DNA of 21,877 bases from Apostichopus leukothele (lineage: Eukaryota > Echinodermata > Holothuroidea > Aspidochirotida > Stichopodidae). The stretch lies in contig JAAAKB020097776.1 of assembly GCA_010014835.2 (NCBI GenBank), positions 1 to 21,877 on the forward strand, in the 5' to 3' direction. Both the position numbers and the translations under genes were made by a program. Position 1 is the stretch's first letter. Every line of letters starts with the position of its first letter. The notes beneath the pieces are model-generated. The model saw nothing but the letters and a program-made list of their open reading frames with translations, did not search any database and was not told the DNA's origin. Shown piece by piece: positions 1 to 12,700 of this stretch.

Positions 1-597
1 TATTCCCCAGACCTAGTGCTGACTAAATGAATATTTTCCATGGGACATTAAAGTTCCATTTCTTGCTGATAATGTATGACTACTACTAGGCTTGGAAATG
101 TGTGACACTTTTGGAAACAAATCTGCCTTTATTAAAGATTATGAGAGACATTTGTATGAATTTGCAGCAGAGAGCTCTCCCACTTTAGTCTGGAATCATC
201 CCACCTGAACATCAGTAATGTATAGTGTGCATTACATTTTGCTGTGAGGGTTCTGTGTAGTGAAAAAACTTAATTTTTGTCTTAAATGTTCATATAACTC
301 TAGCTGGTGATGTCGCAACACCGACTGACTCGAGGGCTTTGCAAGGTCTTATTGGTCTTTGCAGAAATTTGAAATTCCTTTCAATCCACAAAGTTGACCA
401 AGACAAAAACAAAATTAAACTTGACTGTTTATTTGCATCATTTCCTGCAAGAGCTTTTGAAACAAAAAAGAAAAAAAAGTTTGAATTGTTCTTGAGGTTG
501 TAAACTGCAAAATGAACAGAACAGAACACCAAAAGCATGACCTTTCACATGACCGTCCACCAAACACATGACCTTGAATGTATTTTCATTTTCTCAG
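1..597 (+). other. Upstream gp210 intron, 3' part
   Basis: AT-rich sequence ending in the acceptor TTTCTCAG at 590-597. No exon with both a good acceptor and a good donor was found. A weak candidate at 168-219 is recorded under the rejected items. No repeats or other features stand out. Confidence 0.6.
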
Positions 598-790
598 ATC
601 CCCGTCATGAATAACAACGAGATCGAGTTTGAGGTCAAAGCCGTAGACGGACAGGGCAACTTCTTTGACAATTCTTCCTCTCTCATAATTAAGTGGAGCA
701 GCACAAATAACAACTTGGCCAGTTTTGATTCCTCCATCATGACCTACGCTGACCTGGACGGGGACATGATCGGTTCAAGAACCCTGAAAG
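598..790 (+). CDS. NUP210: gp210 exon 1 of window
   Basis: Residues 1-64 of the windowed peptide (193 nt, ends phase 1). Acceptor TTTCTCAG, donor AAAG/GTCCGT. It begins IPVMNNNEIEFEVKAVDG and contains FDNSSSLIIKW, matching the vertebrate gp210 motif FDNFSSLSIQW as I recall it; NSS is a possible N-glycosylation site. The following intron (791-1471) holds decayed direct repeats. Confidence 0.93.
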
Positions 791-3700
791 GTCCGTCTTT
801 TTTTTTGTTCTCCTAAGGTGGCTTTGAAAAGGGTGACTTGAGGCACAAAATTAATTTGATAGTTGTCGCTAGAAAATCACAGCAATCAGTCCAGTTTGTA
901 TTTTCTATACATACCACTAGTAGTAGTATTTGGGAAATGACCCATTCAAATGTCTGGGGCTCCAGATTATATCTTAAACACTTGAGTTCAGTTATAGGGA
1001 ATGCTTTTGCTGTTCATCCCATGATGCAATGGGACATTGTATTGGCTAGTTGCTCCAGATTATCTCTCGCAAGTTGTGTTTAGTTACGGGGAATAACTTT
1101 TTCATTGTGTAAATAACAACGTGGAAGTTTATGAATTTCGTCAGTAAATCTAATTGTGTTTGTTTTTAACAGCACTAAGTGAGCTTCCCCAAGCAAGTTT
1201 GTGAAGGTTTGTATAGCATTTTGTAACAACGTGGAAGTTTATAAATTTTGTCGTATCAGAAAATGTCAGGAAATACAAGTTTCTAATTATGTTTATCCAT
1301 AGCACTTTGTTATGCTATGATGGAAATAGTAAGTTCTACGTTGCATTTGCCGTAGCAAGTTTGTGGACTTTTGTATAGCATATTGTTATGCTATGCCCGG
1401 TAATGCTATGCAAATGAGTTATATCATATGGTCTTTATTGGCAGTTTTTAATTTTTATTTGGTATTTACAGCGATTCAAGTTTGTAGACTGAGTACGAAA
1501 GAAGGTCCAGTGACCCTGACTGCCACCAGTACCTCCTACGATACCGGTCTCTTACAACAACACGGCGTTAAGATGTCGAGTAAAGTGGAAATGCTCAGCA
1601 CTAGCGTGGATCTGATGCTGGTCAGCGAGGCACGGATCGAACCCACAAAGCTGTCCATCTTTAACCATCCTTCTAATAAGGTATTTACATACATCAGGCC
1701 AGTTTAGTTTATAAATATACATCTACTTTCACACACCATGGTGATCAAACCTCCTCGTGTCATTTCGTACAAACAGAGAAAGCGGCAATGAGGGGAGTTC
1801 AAGAGAAATTCAGCTTTTTCTTGTTGCAGATATGTTTAAAGCAAACCGAGAACCAAACAGTGATTGACAAATAAAGCCTACTGGGTTTATTTTCTATCTT
1901 TTTCTTTGTGTTTTGTGTCCTTTTCTTCTTCCTTCCTTTCTTTTGTTCTTCTTCTTCTGTTGTGATGGCCGAAGAGGAGGAGGAAGGTGCCACCATTAAC
2001 AGCATCATTCACCTCGTGAGGTTGGGAGGTGTTTGTCGTATACATCTCCATCGTCTGAGAAAACTTGATATTTGTGTTTTCATCTCCTTTCATTGGGCAT
2101 GATGCACATTAAGGCAACTGTATCAAAAGTAGATAGCTGAGGAGGATGCAGCATCGTGCAGCCACATTAAGGCAACTGTATCAAAAGTAGATAGCTGAGG
2201 AGGATGCAGCATCGTGCAGCCACATTAAGGCAAAGTTCTGTATCAAAAGTAGATCGCTGAGGAGGACGCAGCTAGGCTGTGTCTTTTGTGCTGTGCAGTC
2301 TGCAAACAAAGGCACTTGCTGGATTGCCAAGATGATCTCTGTTGTTAAACATCAATTCAGTCTTGCTGCAGTGGATTTTACAGCTGTTGCAGCTTTTGTC
2401 GTTGACCCAGCGACTGAACCAAATCCCATATGAAAAGAATGATATTGTCAGTGGAGGCTCCTTCTGTCAGTGATATGGACGCAGCATTATTTGAATTTTT
2501 ATTTAGTGCAATTAATAGCTGATTTAAGTTATGTTTCATACAGAGGGAGGCAAAACGGAAAGATGATCTGTTTTTTTTCTTTAACAGGCCGAACTGAAAC
2601 TTCTCGGTGGTTCCAGTCATTTCCTTCTTCGACCGAATCCTCCGGGGTTAGCAGACGTCACTTTCATCGAAAAGAAGAAGACCATCAAAGTGGTACCGCT
2701 CCACGACGGCAAGCTGACAATCACCGCCATCGATCTCTGTCTCGCTACTACCCATCATGCATCAGCCGAAGTCAATATGGCCGGTGTTCACACGATACAG
2801 CTGCTTGTTGTAGATCGGGTATGTAACATTCGTCTGTAATCGTGCACGGTTTTTGTGTGCAGTTTCATAATTCATTAAACAGGTGGTCAATCATATTGAA
2901 GCGATGACAACCGATTAAAGACGAACTCTGTTTGGTTGTCATGGAAATCCTGCCGGGTTGGAATCGATCGGGCAAAGGAACATATATTATACCTAGATAT
3001 TTGCAGGGCAAGTAGTGGAGTCAAGCTAAGTTGGGCGAAGAGGGCGCTTTACAAATCCTGTAGTCCATGCTTTTGCCCAAAAGGCCATCAAATGCATTAC
3101 TGATGTACGCTAGTATGGTAAACAGTAATGACAATGAAACAGGTTACAAATTATGTTGCTGCATTTTCTATTATTGGATTCTATTAATCTTGATTGGTAC
3201 ATGTTGCGTTGCTCATTAAATATCATGAAGCATTCATTCAGTAATTGTTATTTAATATGAGGCCAGTGACGTTCTTATGAGAATACTTCTCTCCATTGCT
3301 TGCTACAGGTTCAAGTCGAGCATGATATCATTGCAGAGGTCAGGGTGTTGGATTCCACTGGTCAGCCTCTTTCTGTGTCATTTTTCCCGCTGATGAATCT
3401 CAAACCAAACGTTGAATCTGATATTATTGAAGTTAGGTGAGCAGATTCATCAAGTGACTTGTTTATATGTTTGTAACGAGACGATCCTTTCCTACCGTCA
3501 GCCATTTCCTCTTTCTACCTTCCCAAACCCTTATCCCACTCAATCCCCCTTCAATATCCCATCCCCTTCACCCATCCTCTCCCTAGACATCCCCTCACCA
3601 CCCCTGTTACCTCCCCCTATATTTTATTACATGAGCTTTAGTTACAGCCTGACCATGATCATCATTCCCTTGAGTGTTTTATTTCTTTAAACATTCCTCA

Positions 3701-6700
3701 CACAGACCAGACCAGACTAAGCCACCAGACCAGTATACATCTTACTATACTGTACATGGTGCTGTTCTGGGTTTCACCAATCTAGCATTCACTGCTACAT
3801 CTAAGACCGGTCAGCTGGTTTCTAGCCGAGTCAGGGACATCCAAGTCTTCCCACCGTTGAGACTGTCTCCTCGTAATGTTACCTTGATCGTTGGGCAGTC
3901 ATTCCAAGTGAGTTATCTTCCATTGTTTGCTTCCGTGTCATGTCATGAAATAATGTGGGATGTATCCCTGTCTGGTTACTCCTAATATGCTCCTTGAAGT
4001 CTCTTAGGCATCACCAGAAAGTTCTCTCAGGGGTCATGGCATGCCTGGACTTGTTTGGCTTGCTGGTTTCCCATGATGCAACAGTAAGAAAAAGTTGAAG
4101 GATCTTCTTTGATGATGTGATACACTATCAAGTTTGTGGTGCATGTTGGGAGATTTTCACTTGAAATTGGCTGTGGGCAACACCCAAATTCTTACATGAT
4201 ATCCCATAGTAGTCTGGCAGCAGCACTCAAACACTTACATGATATCCCATAGTAGTCTGGCAGCAGCACTCAAACACTTACATGATATCCCATAGTAGTC
4301 TGAAATGGTAGTAAGAATTTTTGGTTGTAACAAAAAACCAGCTTCACAATTAATGCTTTTGTTCCTCTTAATATCACAGATCCGTAGTCTTGGAGGTCCG
4401 CAACCCCTATCTGAAGTGGACTATTCTAACTCTGAAAAACAGATTGCTGAGATCAGTGGGTCCGGCATCATAGAAGCCCAGGCCGTTGGTAACACTGTGA
4501 TCACTGGAACAGCCATTGGGTTTGATCCAGATGTTGGCTCAGATGTGACTTATTCAACAGTGAGTAATCTGTTTGACTCTCATTTTCATCTCATAGAGAA
4601 AGCAAAATGGTGTGTAGTCACATTTGCGTCAATCTGGATAACTTGGCAGAATCGCAGCTGCGTACGAACACTAAGAGTAGTATTTTGAGATATTAAGGAT
4701 TATTCGATTTCAGGCATGCTTCTGTTTTTGAAGTTTGGTTTATTTACTTTGATTCATGAGTTGTGAGTGTACAATTTAATTTCAAAGGATCTCATCAATA
4801 TTTATACCAAATAGAACAGTCTGATTCACTGTTAGTTTATATTTATGGTCTGTTTATTTATGGTCTGTTTATTTATGGGCTGTTTATTTATGGTCTGTTT
4901 ATGGATACTAAGCTGCCTATTAATGCTCTGGACCTTGCAGAGAACAGTGCTCAAGGAACTCAAGTAAATCTTGTAAAGAGATGAGAAGAGTTCTGGAAGG
5001 TCATCTACCTCAAAGAGATGGAGTTTAGTATGTAGAATATATCCACATTATAAATGTACTTCAGCGCCACTGGCTTGTATTGAGTTAATACTTGATCACT
5101 ATGCATGTATTTTACAATTTTATTTATTTATTGTGTTTATTTGTTTGTATACAGGATATAGTGAATGTTCATGTGGTTGAGCTGGGGGGAGTCAAGATTC
5201 ATGCGCCCTTACACCGGCTCGAGACGGACACTCTAATGCCAGCCTATGCCATGGGGCTTCACGACCAGGAAACTCCATTCACCATTGGCAGTGCTACTCC
5301 AGGGTTGCAGTTCTTCTGGAGTTCCAGTAACAATGATGTCATCAGAGTGGAGTCTGTTTTCTCTGAAGTGAGTTACATATTCAGGATTCTCTTTGAAAAA
5401 AAACAAGAAGAAACATATTGTGGGACATTATGCAAGTTTGAAATCCTGTTAGTGTGACAGAGTGTGGTTCAAAATGGTTCATGGCAAAAGGTGTATGACT
5501 TACAGGGTTATCACACACATGGGTTTGCATTAGTAGTAATGTGGCCCACTGTGGGGGAGAGTGGGTTGTGAGATATGAGTAGGATCCAGTAGTAATGTGG
5601 CTCACTGTGGGGGAAAGTGGGTTGTGAGATATGAGTATGATCCATTAGTAATGTGGCCCACTGTGGAGGAGAGTGGGTTGTGAGATATGAGTATGATCCA
5701 TTAGTAATGTGGCCCACTATGGAGGAGAGTGGGTTGTGAGATATGAGTACGATCAAGTAGTAGTCTGGCCCACTATGGTGCAAAATGGGTCGTGAGATAT
5801 GAATAGGATCCAGTACCCAGTGGCCCACTATGGGGGGGGGGAGAATGGGTCATGACATACTAGTATCACATACAAGTTTGAGCAAGTAGTATTGGGGTCC
5901 ATTATGTTCTAGAATGGGATAGGGCAAGTTTTATAGAAGTCAGGACTCACTGTGACTCAAAATAGAGCAAAGTATGTTTGTAAGTCTGTTACTTTTCTCA
6001 GTTGTTTGAAGATATCATCTTGAGTCTTCAAGTTTAATCTGTTACAGATACTTGTGTATAAAATAGATATGCTTTCTGCTTTTCATTCAACTGTGTTATG
6101 ATATTTGTATTTTATTTATTCATCACAAGGAAGGACAAATTGAAGGTCTATAGGTCACTTTCTTTTGCACTTTAGCTACTAATGTTGGTTGTTCTGGTTC
6201 ATTTCATTGCATTTTCAGTGTCTTAGCACGTTTCGATCGAGACATGTTGTTTTGGCGTAGATCTTACAGCATTGATAACGATTTAATTGTTTTACTCTTT
6301 CTCTATCAAGGATGGAGTGGAACCTTCTCCAGAGAACAGTGTTTCCATCCGAGTGCGTACGGTGAATCCTGGTGAAGCTACCCTTCGATTGCAGGTCACG
6401 GTGTCGTCACAGAGTAGACATCAGGTGGTGAGGAACGGTTTACTGACAGACGAGATCAGAGTCGAGGTGTGTGAATCATGTAACCTTTATCATTTTTTAA
6501 GTATTTAACGTATTAAGTGAGAGAATTAATTGTACAGTGCATTAAAATAAGAAGCATTTTGGTCCAAAATCGAAATATCACAACTATTGCTGTTGCATGT
6601 TCCAAGCTAACATTAAAATTTATAGTCTATATGCTATGTGTGACCATGTTAATATTCTTAAAAGCATATTCTTGGACAAGACTTGTGCAGCTTTTGGTGG

Positions 6701-9700
6701 TACACAGTCGCTGTAGGGTGTTATTCTGCTCGATGTTATTCTTTCGTCCAGGTATTGGTGATACACAGTCACTGTAGTTTATATTAACACTCAATGTTTT
6801 TCTTTCATCCAGGTATTTGAGAAGTTAGTCATGTTCGATAGCTGCGAGTGTCGACTTTTGATGGCCCCCGAGACTCAAGCCGTTGTCAAGACAAACAGGT
6901 AATAGTAAATGTTTATGTATAGATGATTTAGATTTTCAACTTTGTGACATCTCAACTGACCTTTAAAATGCAGCCTTACTTTTGTATCGATTGGATCTCT
7001 TTTACACAACAAGATAGTAGCAGCTTAGAGATACATAGTATTTGCCAATTTAGCCTGGTCATGTCAATTGAGGATTCCAGTTTCCCTTTTCTACAATTGC
7101 CTCACGTTGCTCTCAGCTGGTAATAAACCTTCACTGAATTAAACTTGCCTATTAAAAGACAGTGAAACTTCCATGTTTCTCCTTCAGACAAAAAACTTTA
7201 TCCCGGTGTTTATTGGAGTTGTACTCGTCAAACATTTTCTTCAATTCTTAATCCCGACGGTTGGTGTTTGGGAGGGAGCAGGGGGCAGGGTTGGTGGATG
7301 AGGATGAAGGTAACATCATTTCTCTCACCCTGCATCTTGTAGGGATGGATCTGCTATCATGTCCTATACACTGCTTTCCAACTCTGGCTCGGAACTGATC
7401 GTGACCGTTAGTCCTCAGGGCGTAGTGACATCCGGATCGCGTACAGGGAAAGCCGTCATCGAGGTCGTTGCCAGGGAGAGTTTCAGGGCTAATCAGACCA
7501 TGTTGGCTCTTGTACAGGTAAAATATTAAGTTTATTGTGTTAGATTGATGAGTTTGATTCAGAGGTCCTTGGTATTGATATGAATATGATTCAAAAATAA
7601 AGTGGGAATCAGTACAAAAGTCAACCTGTTTCAAACACACAAGGTGGTAAGATGGACATGTCTATACTGTCTCAATATATTTATTTACTGATGGATTGGG
7701 ACTTTGTAATTCCTGTTCCAGCCGGCTACAACTTTTGCTTTGACAACATGTTTCGCATGTCCAGCTGTCAGCACTGCTTCTGAAACATAAAGTTATAGAC
7801 CATGTTTGTAATGTTATGGAGTTACCTGATAGAAACCATCTTAGATATACTGACATATAGCATTTCTGCCAAAAGTTCATCAATTTAAAGTCAAGTATCT
7901 TTTGTTTTACAAATTTTTCCAGTGTGAGTGCAGAATGGTCGCTCATCTAGCTATAATTCAATGTCATTATAAAATGTAGACTGAAAACTATATTCCACCG
8001 TTCATATGGGTAAGGTGTTTTTTTAACATACAGTGAAACCTTTGCTTTTTCCTACCTCAGGTAAAGCCTGTGTCTTACATCGCCATTGAACCTGCCACAC
8101 GCCTGGCCACGAGTAAGACAGCCGATCTCAAAGTCTACCCTGTCGGACTTCCATTAGCCTTCTCCGTCGGTTTCTATGACAACATCGGTGAAAGATTTGA
8201 CGCCACTAACATGAGGGTAGCACACAGACTTCATCGGTAAGAAATACTTACAGATTGTGTTACAATATTGTTTGGGAAAGTATTGCTCTGGTTTTTAATA
8301 AATGAAAGTATAAACTGAGTAAGAAAACAAATGAGTAAGTTATAATGTTCGGTAAGCTATCCTGATGGTAAAATAGCTTCACGTGCGAGGGACAGTATTG
8401 TTTGTCTTGTCCATACACATGAAAATGCTTTGACTTTCTCGATACAAGACGTTCTATTACTTTTGTTTGTAACAATAACATGTCTGTGATTCCAACTGTA
8501 ATTAAATGATTTGAAATTGTAGATGACACTACCAATAAAGTTCCATATACCTTCACTGACACCAGCCGGACTACACTTGTGCATATGGAGAAAACAAGGC
8601 AGTAGATAATTTGAAAAGTACTTACATCTTTCAACGAAACAGCCTCAAATAGAACTATAAACAATCCAGGGTTTAAGGTTTTATCATGCTGCAACTATAC
8701 TTGTGTTAGATGGTAATCTGCCTCTAGCTAATAAGTTTGTTGTATTTGGTTTTTGCAGATTTGATTATCTGCAACTACAGGCTGGTCCTGAAAACAGCAC
8801 TTTTGCTGCAAGGGCAGCTCACCATGGTAGCACCATATTCAAGGTTAGTGAGCTGTTTTTTTTACACAGCCAGTCAAGTGTGCGAGGTTTTTTCTTCGGA
8901 CGTTTCTCCTGTTAGTTCAATGGATCATGTTGCATTATTGTGTCTGACAACAGAAGGAATGATATCATTGGAATTGAACAGAAAATGTTTTCATTTGTCT
9001 GTGTAATGTACGCATCATATAATTTTTTACAGGGCAATAAAATATTCTTACAACAAGATGGTGTAGTTTGATGAAGTCTTGATTACATCGCACATAATAC
9101 TGACTTGGCAACCTTTCCAAAATGTTTCACAATCCAGTGTGGTATCGACAATAATATCGTAGGCGAAAAGTACTGTTGGGGAACAGCCATTGCCCTCGCA
9201 AAAATTTTACAAAAGACAAGGTTTATTATGTGCAAAACATTGACCAACTTAAAATGCAATTAGAGTTGGGATAGAATATATTGAAGTAGGGGTTTCAATT
9301 AGCTGTGTGCAATATTGTTGTGTCTGCCCTGTTAAGTTCTGATTTTACTGAGATGTAGACCAGTACAGTATTCCCATCATCGTTACCTAAATGAGACTTT
9401 TGCTATTTCTCATTAATAATCTGTAGCTGGCTCTCCCTCTCCCTTCTCTCTGTTCTGCATCTGTATCTCGATCCGAGAGGCAAAATAGCTTCCAGGAACT
9501 GTGCAAGTTCTCCTTAGCAACAAAGCCTGTTCCTTTTTATTTAATAATAAAGGAGTTTGTTGGATTTGACCTTAGCCTATAAACTGTTTTTAATAATTAT
9601 GAAATAAAACCTGTTCCATTTTTATAATAAAGGAGTTTGTTGGTGTGACCTTTGTTTGTTAGCTGAAAACTGTTTAATCATGAAATAAATCCTGCTTTCA

Positions 9701-12700
9701 TTCAATATTTTCTTACAAGAAATGGAGGGTCAATTAGAGGTCAAGTGTATTTTTATGGTCACGGTTTTCTCCGCAGATTTGGGATGAAGATAACCCTAGA
9801 GTTGATGACTATGTCAATGTTCCAGTCGGTAACGTCCTCCAACCTACGGACAGAGACTTCGTTGTCGGGGATGTGATACGCATGCACACACCTCTGATTG
9901 GTCAAGAAGGTATGTACATCTCTACGTCAACTTACTGAAAGGGGAGGGTGGGAGTGTTTGTTGGTGATGTACGGATAAAGTTGCTCATTTGTTTTGCTCG
10001 TTCTCATGAGTCTACTGGGAGTATATATTTGTTACCCAAGGGTACATGTGGTTTTTGGTTTGTTTTTAGGGGTGTTTAATACTTCATTGGAACTTACTGT
10101 TTGTTCTATCTTTACGCTGTTAGTGTGCTGAAGCGGGTATTTAACTTAAAACAAAAGTATTTTAAATGTTATTTCTAAAGGAACGTAAAAAATGTTGACA
10201 AATACGGACGTTACATGGAATGTTGTTACTACCAAAATTCATAGTTGTAATTAGGCAGATGATTTCTGTCTCTTTAGGTTGCTTACAAGATGTGGATGTC
10301 GCATTGTCTGAAAAATTGCCCAATTTTAGAGTAATTGTGTTTTCAAATTGAGCACACTAGTCTGGTTCTTGATAAGACATAATGCAAATGAAATAATGAA
10401 AATGGTAAAGAAGCTAGTTTGTTAATCTCAAACCACCCTGGGTATATTAAGTCAGATTATTTCAATCTGATAATCTTGCCGTTATTAAGATATAATAGGT
10501 CTTTCGATAATCGCAAGTGTTAATCTCAACTATACCGACCTCTTAGAGGTGAGATATCCTTTCCTGAATAATGCTACATTTCAGAGGCCAAAACTACTTC
10601 AGCTAAAGACCCACGTGGCAGAGCATTTTATTGCATTGCTACTTTCTTAATCTGATGGGATCATGAAAAAAATTCAAACATTTGTTAACATTCTTTGCTT
10701 TCATTGACTTAGAAGGAATACAAAGCTAGGTTGTCAACTGAGTTGTGGACATCCTTTACAACATTTAAGAATTAATTTTTACTGAAATAGAGTCTTTCTC
10801 AATTATATCAAAGGAAGTTCTGCCCTGAAAATATTTCATTTTATGTCATGATGATAAAACTCTTCCATCACAGGTAAGAAGGTACAATGGAGCTCCTCGG
10901 ACGACATGGTACTGTCGGTGCGTTCTGATGGACTGGCGGTCGGTCACGCTCCTGGGAAGGTCACCATCTATCTAGATGTCGGACAGAATGCCAAGACTTC
11001 AACAGAAGTAAGTAAACAACAGAGGAGGACAGTCAGTACATATTGAAAATAATCCAATTGAATAATTGATTAATTGATAATTGATCCATTAGGTAATAAA
11101 TGGATCTGTAATTTAAATTACACAAATGGTTTATGTTTTGTAGTGACCGAGCAACTATATATCTATAAGAGAAAGAAAAGTAAACCCAGGATACAAGTAG
11201 TTGGGTCATACAAGAGACCATAAAAGAAAGTAAATGGGAGCTTGTTCTTTGCACCTTTACAACCTATAAGATGGATGCTTCAGGAATGTGATAGGTGTAG
11301 GGAATGGAGGGTTGAGAGATTTGCTTTCAGAGGTTTGGTGGGTAATGTTTAAACAGAAAATCAGGCATTTTATGTCTACTTTGAAGCAGTTGAGTAGATG
11401 TTTTTGTGGGTTTAACAGTTTTCTATTGCCCTTTAACCAAAATCGAAATGGTGAGGCTATGGACAATATAGCAGCAATGTTAGACATGTCTACAGACATC
11501 TGGTTCGGTTTGGGCTTTGAACCATGTGGTGATCATAATCTCCCCCCCCCCCCTTTTAGGAATGAATCAAAATTTGATATTTTACACCTGTTTTGTTTTT
11601 GTATTTTTGTAGGTAGTTGTTGGTCCCATCACAAGGATTGCTCTACAAGAAGATGCAACTTCCTCTCACCTCACAAATCTCCCTTCTCAGGGAGAAGTAA
11701 GAGTAACAGTCTTGCTGAATGGTAAAGGAAGCTTTAAAGGTAAAAACTTATATTCTCTCTCTGCTTCAGGCTAGTAGTAGGTTAATTCCGATTATCAAGG
11801 TTTGCACTTATTTTAAAGGTTCTGTCCGGATAGCAGACAATGAAACAGTTATTCCAGCAGGTGAGGAGGTTAAACTGTGACAATTATGTGTCTCCGTGAG
11901 GTAAGATACCCTAAAAGCGGCAGAAAAAAACAAATTGTCATCATAGCTGACCATGTTTGCCATTTCTAACAGACTCTATCACAATACTACTAATAACATG
12001 CAGTTCTGTGTATTATAATGGCCTAAAACAGTTTCATTGACATGCACCCTGGCCGGTTCGTCGGTGATTCCTTTATTGGGGACCTATTTACTTAGAAGTC
12101 CTTAATTGGAATTAAATATCCCATACTCATGAGTAGTGTATAAATGTTTCCATTCATTCTTCATTTTTTCTAAACTTTCCTATAATCAACAAATCAACAA
12201 GCTTGAGTATTTGTCTCTTCTGATCGGTTATCTTTAGGAGGAGCCTTGATAGGCCAGGACCTTGAATTGGAGGAACTCCACCCCCCTTTCTCGTGTCATG
12301 TACAGTTTTCTGGGGTCAAGAACACCCAAGCCTCTGATTGGTTCGCTACCTACCCACGCTTTGATCGCCAAACAGGTAAGGAGTGATTGTTAGAGCCACA
12401 AGCTTGCTCTAAAGGTATTAAGGAAGGTTACTTGGTTAGAGCAAGAATGTAGAAGTCAAGATGGGTCCATAGTTGTGATCCACTGACAATATTTACTTCA
12501 CTCATCCTTTTACATGTCCCAACTCGACATGCATACCGTTGTTCCATATGCATGCATGTAGCATTTAAACAGTAACGATTAGAAGAAATAAATCAGTCAA
12601 CATCTGTCAGTTTCTGTTGTCTGTCAACTGGGGGTGTCGTCGAGTTTAATGGGCAAAAGCGACATTTTAACTGGAAGACAAAGGTATTCCAAAAATTTGT

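Noticed and set aside
168-219. Possible exon upstream of 598 (acceptor TTTGCAG, open frame RELSHFSLESSHLNISN, ending in phase 0)
   Set aside because: The phase fits exon 1, but the donor AAT/GTATAG is poor and I could not match the peptide to gp210 from memory. It was left out of the gene model.
2470-2826. 118-codon + strand open frame
   Set aside because: It covers gp210 exon 3 in the wrong register. The correct register has no start codon because it is an internal exon.
5381-5828. - strand open frames with repeated SYSYLTTHSPPQWATLL-like sequence
   Set aside because: They are the reverse reading of the intronic 56-bp minisatellite, with no splice or codon evidence.
7248-7640. 130-codon - strand open frame
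   Set aside because: It is antisense to gp210 exon 10, whose + strand reading matches the family.
10278-10333. Exon-like stretch in intron 13 after an excellent acceptor (TTTCTGTCTCTTTAG)
   Set aside because: The only nearby donor (AGA/GTAATT) is weak and its phase does not fit exon 14. The frame otherwise stops soon after. Vertebrate gp210 needs no extra sequence here.
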